Below, piece after piece: positions 58,953 through 64,000 of a stretch of 64,000 nt of DNA. Source of the stretch: UBA7672 sp041166025 (GTDB lineage: Bacteria > Pseudomonadota > Alphaproteobacteria > Caulobacterales > Hyphomonadaceae); NCBI GenBank assembly GCA_041166025.1, contig JBEAMJ010000078.1, positions 124,001-188,000 on the forward strand, read 5' to 3'. The notes under the pieces were generated by a model. It was not told the origin of the DNA. It saw only the letters and a list, made by a program, of their open reading frames with translations, and made no database searches. The translations under genes were made by a program, and so were the position numbers. Within the stretch, counting starts at the first letter, position 1. Every line of letters starts with the position of its first letter.

Positions 58953-59060
58953 ATGAGTGAGCGACACAAGAGCGACAAACATTACATCGCACGTGAGGCT
59001 GCCGGTTGGACGCGAGGCAACACTCCGCCCGAAGAATTAGAATCATTCCGACCGGATTAA
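58953..59060 (+). CDS. Possible small 35-residue protein
   Basis: A 35-codon frame encodes a hydrophilic peptide (MSERHKSDKHYIAREAAG, then TRGNTPPEELESFRPD). It uses rarer, AT-richer codons such as TTA and TCA, unlike its neighbours. GAGAG sits directly before the ATG, too close for a good ribosome binding site. No family is recognised. It lies in the 210-base gap between bolA and purL. It may be a real small gene or chance; treat as weak. Confidence 0.28.
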   Translation: MSERHKSDKHYIAREAAGWTRGNTPPEELESFRPD

Positions 59061-59086
59061 GCAGCGTACAGTCGCGACAGCGGCGG

Positions 59087-61372
<2,286 letters not shown>

Positions 61373-61380
61373 TTCTATCC

Positions 61381-61731
61381 TCAGTTCGGCAGCACAATGC
61401 CGTCGCAGGTCTTCGCAAGCATTTCCAGAATGGCCATCATCAGGTCGACCCCATCCTGCGGCGCGCCTGTGGGCTCCAGCGTAACGTAGACCATCACGCC
61501 AAAGTCGACCGGATCACGTTCGTCCTCTGCGGCGGCAAGCTCCTCGGCAATCGCGTCCTGCAGCTCCTCATCGAGGTCGGCCTCGACCATCACATTGATC
61601 AGCCAGCTCCGCCCGGACAAGGTGTGGATCGGCGTCCCCTTGTAATCCGCGCGCCTCCATTCGTCCGCCCGCGGCAGGTCTCCTGGCAGCTTCGGCGCCC
61701 GGCGCACGGCGACTTTCTGGTCGATGCTCAT
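61381..61731 (-). CDS. Hypothetical 116-residue protein upstream of purL
   Basis: A 116-residue soluble acidic protein with no recognised domain. It has VAVRRAPKLPGDLPRADEWRRADYKGTPIHTLSG, a predicted beta strand (SWLINVMVEA), an acidic helix (EELQDAIAEELAAAEDERD) and a strand-helix end (FGVMVYVTLEPTG ... LMMAILEMLAK). The alternation resembles small ferredoxin-like folds. It lies nine bases before purL on the same strand, a position normally held by purQ or purS, but it lacks their motifs. A single Cys near the C-terminus (KTCDGIVLPN). Function unknown. Confidence 0.65.
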   Translation of the reverse strand: MSIDQKVAVRRAPKLPGDLPRADEWRRADYKGTPIHTLSGRSWLINVMVEADLDEELQDAIAEELAAAEDERDPVDFGVMVYVTLEPTGAPQDGVDLMMAILEMLAKTCDGIVLPN

Positions 61732-61867
61732 CGATCGGCTCTCGCTCAGGCTCAGCTGCCCGCGTATTGCGGGTCATTTACGCGAGCGGCGCGATTCTGC
61801 AATGTGGCTCGCGAAACATGCGGAAGCAGGCCTTTCATCGGCAGGGTTTCGCCTTGGGGACCATTTC

Positions 61868-62233
61868 ATGGCGACCGTAAGGTGCATCGTCGCCGATGTT
61901 GACCAGGCGGTGGAGTTCTACTGCAGCCGCCTGGGCTTCAGCTGCGAACAGCAGTTCGGCCCCGCCATGGCCATCGTGCGCCGGAACGACCTGACGCTCT
62001 GGCTCGCCGGCCCCGCCTCTTCGGCGGCGCGGTCGATGCTGGATGGGCGCCGGCCCGAACCCGGCGGCTGGAATCGCCCTGTCCTGACCGTCACCGACCT
62101 TGATGAGATCGTGAACGGCCTGCGCGCGGCTGGCGCCAGCTTCCGCAATGACATCGTGACCGGCCCGGGCGGGCGGCAGATCCTGCTCGACGATCCCTCG
62201 GGCAACGCCATCGAACTCTTCGAGCCGGCCTGA
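61868..62233 (+). CDS. VOC-family (glyoxalase/bleomycin-resistance-like) protein
   Basis: A 121-residue protein of the vicinal-oxygen-chelate fold. ATG 61868 has GGGGA seven bases upstream. It begins VRCIVADVDQAVEFYCSRLGF, has LWLAGPAS in the middle, and ends GGRQILLDDPSGNAIELFEPA, where the Glu of NAIELFEP is a metal or substrate ligand. Members include dioxygenases, antibiotic-binding proteins and isomerases; the function cannot be assigned. The first metal ligand (usually His) is not obvious, so it may not be catalytic. It is followed by the macrodomain gene after three bases. Confidence 0.82.
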   Translation: MATVRCIVADVDQAVEFYCSRLGFSCEQQFGPAMAIVRRNDLTLWLAGPASSAARSMLDGRRPEPGGWNRPVLTVTDLDEIVNGLRAAGASFRNDIVTGPGGRQILLDDPSGNAIELFEPA

Positions 62234-62236
62234 CCC

Positions 62237-62740
62237 ATGATCACAGCCGAACAGCTCGACATCACCCGCGCGAAGGTCGAGATCATCGTCAACGCTGCGA
62301 ATTCATCGCTCCTCGGCGGCGGCGGCGTCGACGGCGCCATCCACCGCGCCGCAGGTCCCGGCCTGCTCGCGGAATGCCGGATGCTCAACGGATGTCGTAC
62401 CGGCGAAGCCAAGATCACCGGCGCCTACAACCTGCCGCACCGCCATGTGATCCACACGGTCGGCCCGGTCTGGCGCGGCGGGGGCGCGAAGGAGGCGGAG
62501 CTGCTGGCAAGCTGCTATCGCAATGCGCTCGAACTCGCAGTGAGACATGCCGCACGCTCCATCGCATTCCCCGCCATCTCGACGGGCGTCTATGGCTATC
62601 CGCGGGAGGCTGCAGCAGAGATCGCCATCGCCACGGTCGGCGCGAGCGTTGCAGGCGAAGCCTGCGGCATCGATGTCCTGTTCTGCTGCTTCGATGCTGC
62701 AACGCTCGCCGTCTACCGCCGCCTGCTGGCGGCGAGCTGA
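62237..62740 (+). CDS. Macrodomain protein (O-acetyl-ADP-ribose deacetylase, YmdB-like)
   Basis: A 167-residue macrodomain. The ADP-ribose site shows VEIIVNAANSSLLGGGGVDGAIHRAAG, then ITGAYNLPHRHVIHTVGPVW and FPAISTGVYGYPREAAAEIA. YmdB-type members remove ADP-ribose or O-acetyl groups and can modulate RNase III. ATG 62237 starts three bases after the VOC stop, so these are co-transcribed. It is convergent with a pseudouridine synthase gene (four bases between stops). Function is supported by the near-perfect motif set. Confidence 0.92.
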   Translation: MITAEQLDITRAKVEIIVNAANSSLLGGGGVDGAIHRAAGPGLLAECRMLNGCRTGEAKITGAYNLPHRHVIHTVGPVWRGGGAKEAELLASCYRNALELAVRHAARSIAFPAISTGVYGYPREAAAEIAIATVGASVAGEACGIDVLFCCFDAATLAVYRRLLAAS

Positions 62741-62744
62741 GGCG

Positions 62745-63512
62745 TCACGCGCCGCCAGCCTTCACCAGCGCTTCGCGCTCCTGCGTCGTCAGATGCCGCC
62801 ACTTGCCCTCGGGCAGATCGCCCAGCAGCAGCGGCCCGATACGCACCCGGATGAGATCCGTCACCTCCAGTTCCATCAGCTCGCACATGCGCCGGATCTG
62901 CCGGTTGCGACCCTCGCTCAGCACGAAGCGCAGGACCTGCGTGTCCTCAAGCGTCACCTTTGCGGGCTTGAGCTTGCGTCCGTCCAGCTCCAGCCCGTGG
63001 CGCAGTTTCTGGATCTTCGCGCGGTCGATCCTGCCGCGCACGGTGACGACGTACTCCTTGTCGATCTCGGACTCCGGTCCGATGATCGCCTTTGCCAGCA
63101 CGCCATCCTCCGACAGCAACAGGAGCCCCCGCGAATCCTGGTCGAGCCGCCCGAGCGGCGGCAGGCTCGCGCGCGAGGACGGCACAATTCCCTGGCCGAC
63201 CTGGCGCTCACCCGTCAGCAGGCGGGCGGCCGGAACCTGGCCTGGGTCTGGCTGCGCTGAAACGATGCCGACGGGCTTGTGGATCGCCACCGAGACCTGC
63301 GCGCCCAGTCCCAGCTCGGCGCGGTCGTTGAGCACCAGGGTCTGACCAGCGGAAATCTTGCGGCCCGCATCGGAAACGCGCTCGCCATCGATCAGCACTG
63401 CGCCCGCAGCGATCAGCTCATCTGCCTCGCGCCGTGAGCAGACGCCGGATTGCGCCAGCCACTTGTTCACGCGCACCGGCTCCGCGCCGTCATATGTCCG
63501 CGTCCAGCTCAT
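62745..63512 (-). CDS. RluB/RluF-type 23S rRNA pseudouridine synthase
   Basis: A 255-residue enzyme. An S4 RNA-binding domain (VRVNKWLAQSGVCSRREADELIAAG, about residues 13-60) precedes the catalytic domain with the conserved Asp in GRLDQDSRGLLLLSEDG near residue 119. The C-terminal motif is LSEGRNRQIRRMCELM. It modifies 23S rRNA. The subgroup is nearer to RluF (VAIHKPVGIVS) than to RluB, but the choice is uncertain. The start overlaps the end of the enoyl-CoA hydratase gene by four bases. Confidence 0.87.
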   Translation of the reverse strand: MSWTRTYDGAEPVRVNKWLAQSGVCSRREADELIAAGAVLIDGERVSDAGRKISAGQTLVLNDRAELGLGAQVSVAIHKPVGIVSAQPDPGQVPAARLLTGERQVGQGIVPSSRASLPPLGRLDQDSRGLLLLSEDGVLAKAIIGPESEIDKEYVVTVRGRIDRAKIQKLRHGLELDGRKLKPAKVTLEDTQVLRFVLSEGRNRQIRRMCELMELEVTDLIRVRIGPLLLGDLPEGKWRHLTTQEREALVKAGGA

Positions 63513-64000
63513 CCCGCCTGGTCGCGTCCGCGTTCCATTGCGGTCTTGCGCGACGCCTCGGCTGCTTCGGGGGTCACGGCGGCATTATTCTTCGATCCGC
63601 GCTCGATCTCCATCTTCAGCGCCTCGGGCAGGGGCAGGGCGAGACCATCGTCGATCACCGCCTTCATCCGTCTCAGGAGCCCGCCCTCGACGCCGGCCAT
63701 CTCGTGCGCGAGCTTCAGCGCTGCCGGCATCAGGGCCTCGGGCGCATAGACCCGGTTCACCAGCCCCCAGCGTTCGGCTGTCTCCGCATCAAGATAGTTG
63801 CCGGTGAGCGACAATTCCTTTGCCCGGCTCGCTCCGATGATCCGCGGCAATTTCTGCGACAAGCCCCAGACGGGCATCAGCCCCACGCGGCTGTGCGTGT
63901 CTGCGAACTTCGCCTCGGTCGAGGCCAGCAGAACGTCGCACATGAGGGCGAGTTCGAAGCCGCCAGTGATTGCAAAGCCGTTGATTGCGCCGATCACAGG
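63509..64000 (-). CDS. Enoyl-CoA hydratase/isomerase, C-terminal part (cut by window edge)
   Basis: At least 164 codons are open from the right edge to the stop at 63509, so the 5' part lies beyond the window. The crotonase core is visible: PVIGAINGFAITGGFELALMCDVLLAS (oxyanion and active-site helix), KFADTHSRVGLMPVWG with the catalytic Glu position replaced by Val or Met, and ERWGLVNRV. The C-terminal helix ends with TAMERGRDQAG. It likely acts in fatty acid or acyl-CoA breakdown, although the exact reaction is unknown. The 4-base overlap with the pseudouridine synthase gene suggests one transcript. Confidence 0.85.
   Translation of the reverse strand, partial: PVIGAINGFAITGGFELALMCDVLLASTEAKFADTHSRVGLMPVWGLSQKLPRIIGASRAKELSLTGNYLDAETAERWGLVNRVYAPEALMPAALKLAHEMAGVEGGLLRRMKAVIDDGLALPLPEALKMEIERGSKNNAAVTPEAAEASRKTAMERGRDQAG

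Overview
This 64 kb window looks like chromosomal DNA of a high-GC alphaproteobacterium, most likely Hyphomonadaceae or a related Caulobacterales lineage. The signs are a GcrA cell-cycle regulator, the order ddlB-ftsQ-ftsA-ftsZ ... lpxC ... bamD ... recN-ligA, a perfect alphaproteobacterial SOS box (GTTC-N7-GTTC) before recN, a CtrA-like site before ftsZ, a grxC-DUF1178-map block, and TonB-linked nutrient uptake. No rRNA, tRNA, CRISPR array, insertion sequence, integrase or phage gene is visible. Because of the high GC, long antisense open frames run opposite most genes; they were rejected as shadows.

Layout. 1-9.6 kb: 5' end of msrA (left edge), a PQQ-type sugar dehydrogenase, a HAD phosphatase divergent from a TonB-dependent receptor followed by a beta-propeller phytase lipoprotein (a phytate-phosphorus unit with Pho-box-like half-sites upstream), an AbgT transporter convergent with an M20 amidohydrolase, and an SGNH lipoprotein. 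9.8-24.3 kb: division and envelope block ddlB-ftsQ-ftsA-ftsZ, rsm22-like methyltransferase, lpxC, a DUF4349 lipoprotein, bamD, a MipA/OmpV porin-like protein, a periplasmic peroxiredoxin, recN and ligA. 24.3-31.9 kb: mixed small genes (SGNH lipoprotein, zf-CHCC protein, orphan ABC ATPase, RpoA-CTD-like protein, DUF3291, thiD, a TonB-C-like protein with a triple Pho box, PhzF) and accA. 32.1-38.1 kb: secA, a parvulin lipoprotein, argJ, a MutT Nudix hydrolase and an overlapping 57-aa Flp pilin. 38.1-41.5 kb: a methyltransferase, a decayed comF, grxC, DUF1178, map and a decayed radC. 41.7-45.5 kb: two tandem Spinster-type MFS transporters, then gcrA. 45.8-55.2 kb: catabolic and amino-acid genes (SMP-30-like propeller, YciI, CocE/NonD hydrolase, CelD-like acetyltransferase, threonine dehydratase, double FKBP, short GST, ArgE). 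55.3-64 kb: mostly minus-strand housekeeping (DUF3297, cysQ, ttcA, grxD, aldo/keto reductase, bolA, purL, unknown 116-aa protein), a VOC protein, a macrodomain protein, an RluB/F-type pseudouridine synthase and an enoyl-CoA hydratase cut by the right edge.

Most genes are conserved core genes. The points that go beyond routine annotation are: two gene remnants, comF and radC, 2 kb apart on either side of an intact grxC-DUF1178-map block; mutually exclusive hairpins in the ftsZ leader, one of which hides the Shine-Dalgarno sequence; a coupled mini-ORF plus SOS box at recN; Pho-box-type 11-bp phased repeats at two places, one of them before the receptor-phytase unit; and an orphan Flp pilin with a cysteine where glycine is usual. 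I saw no convincing new defence or mobile system.
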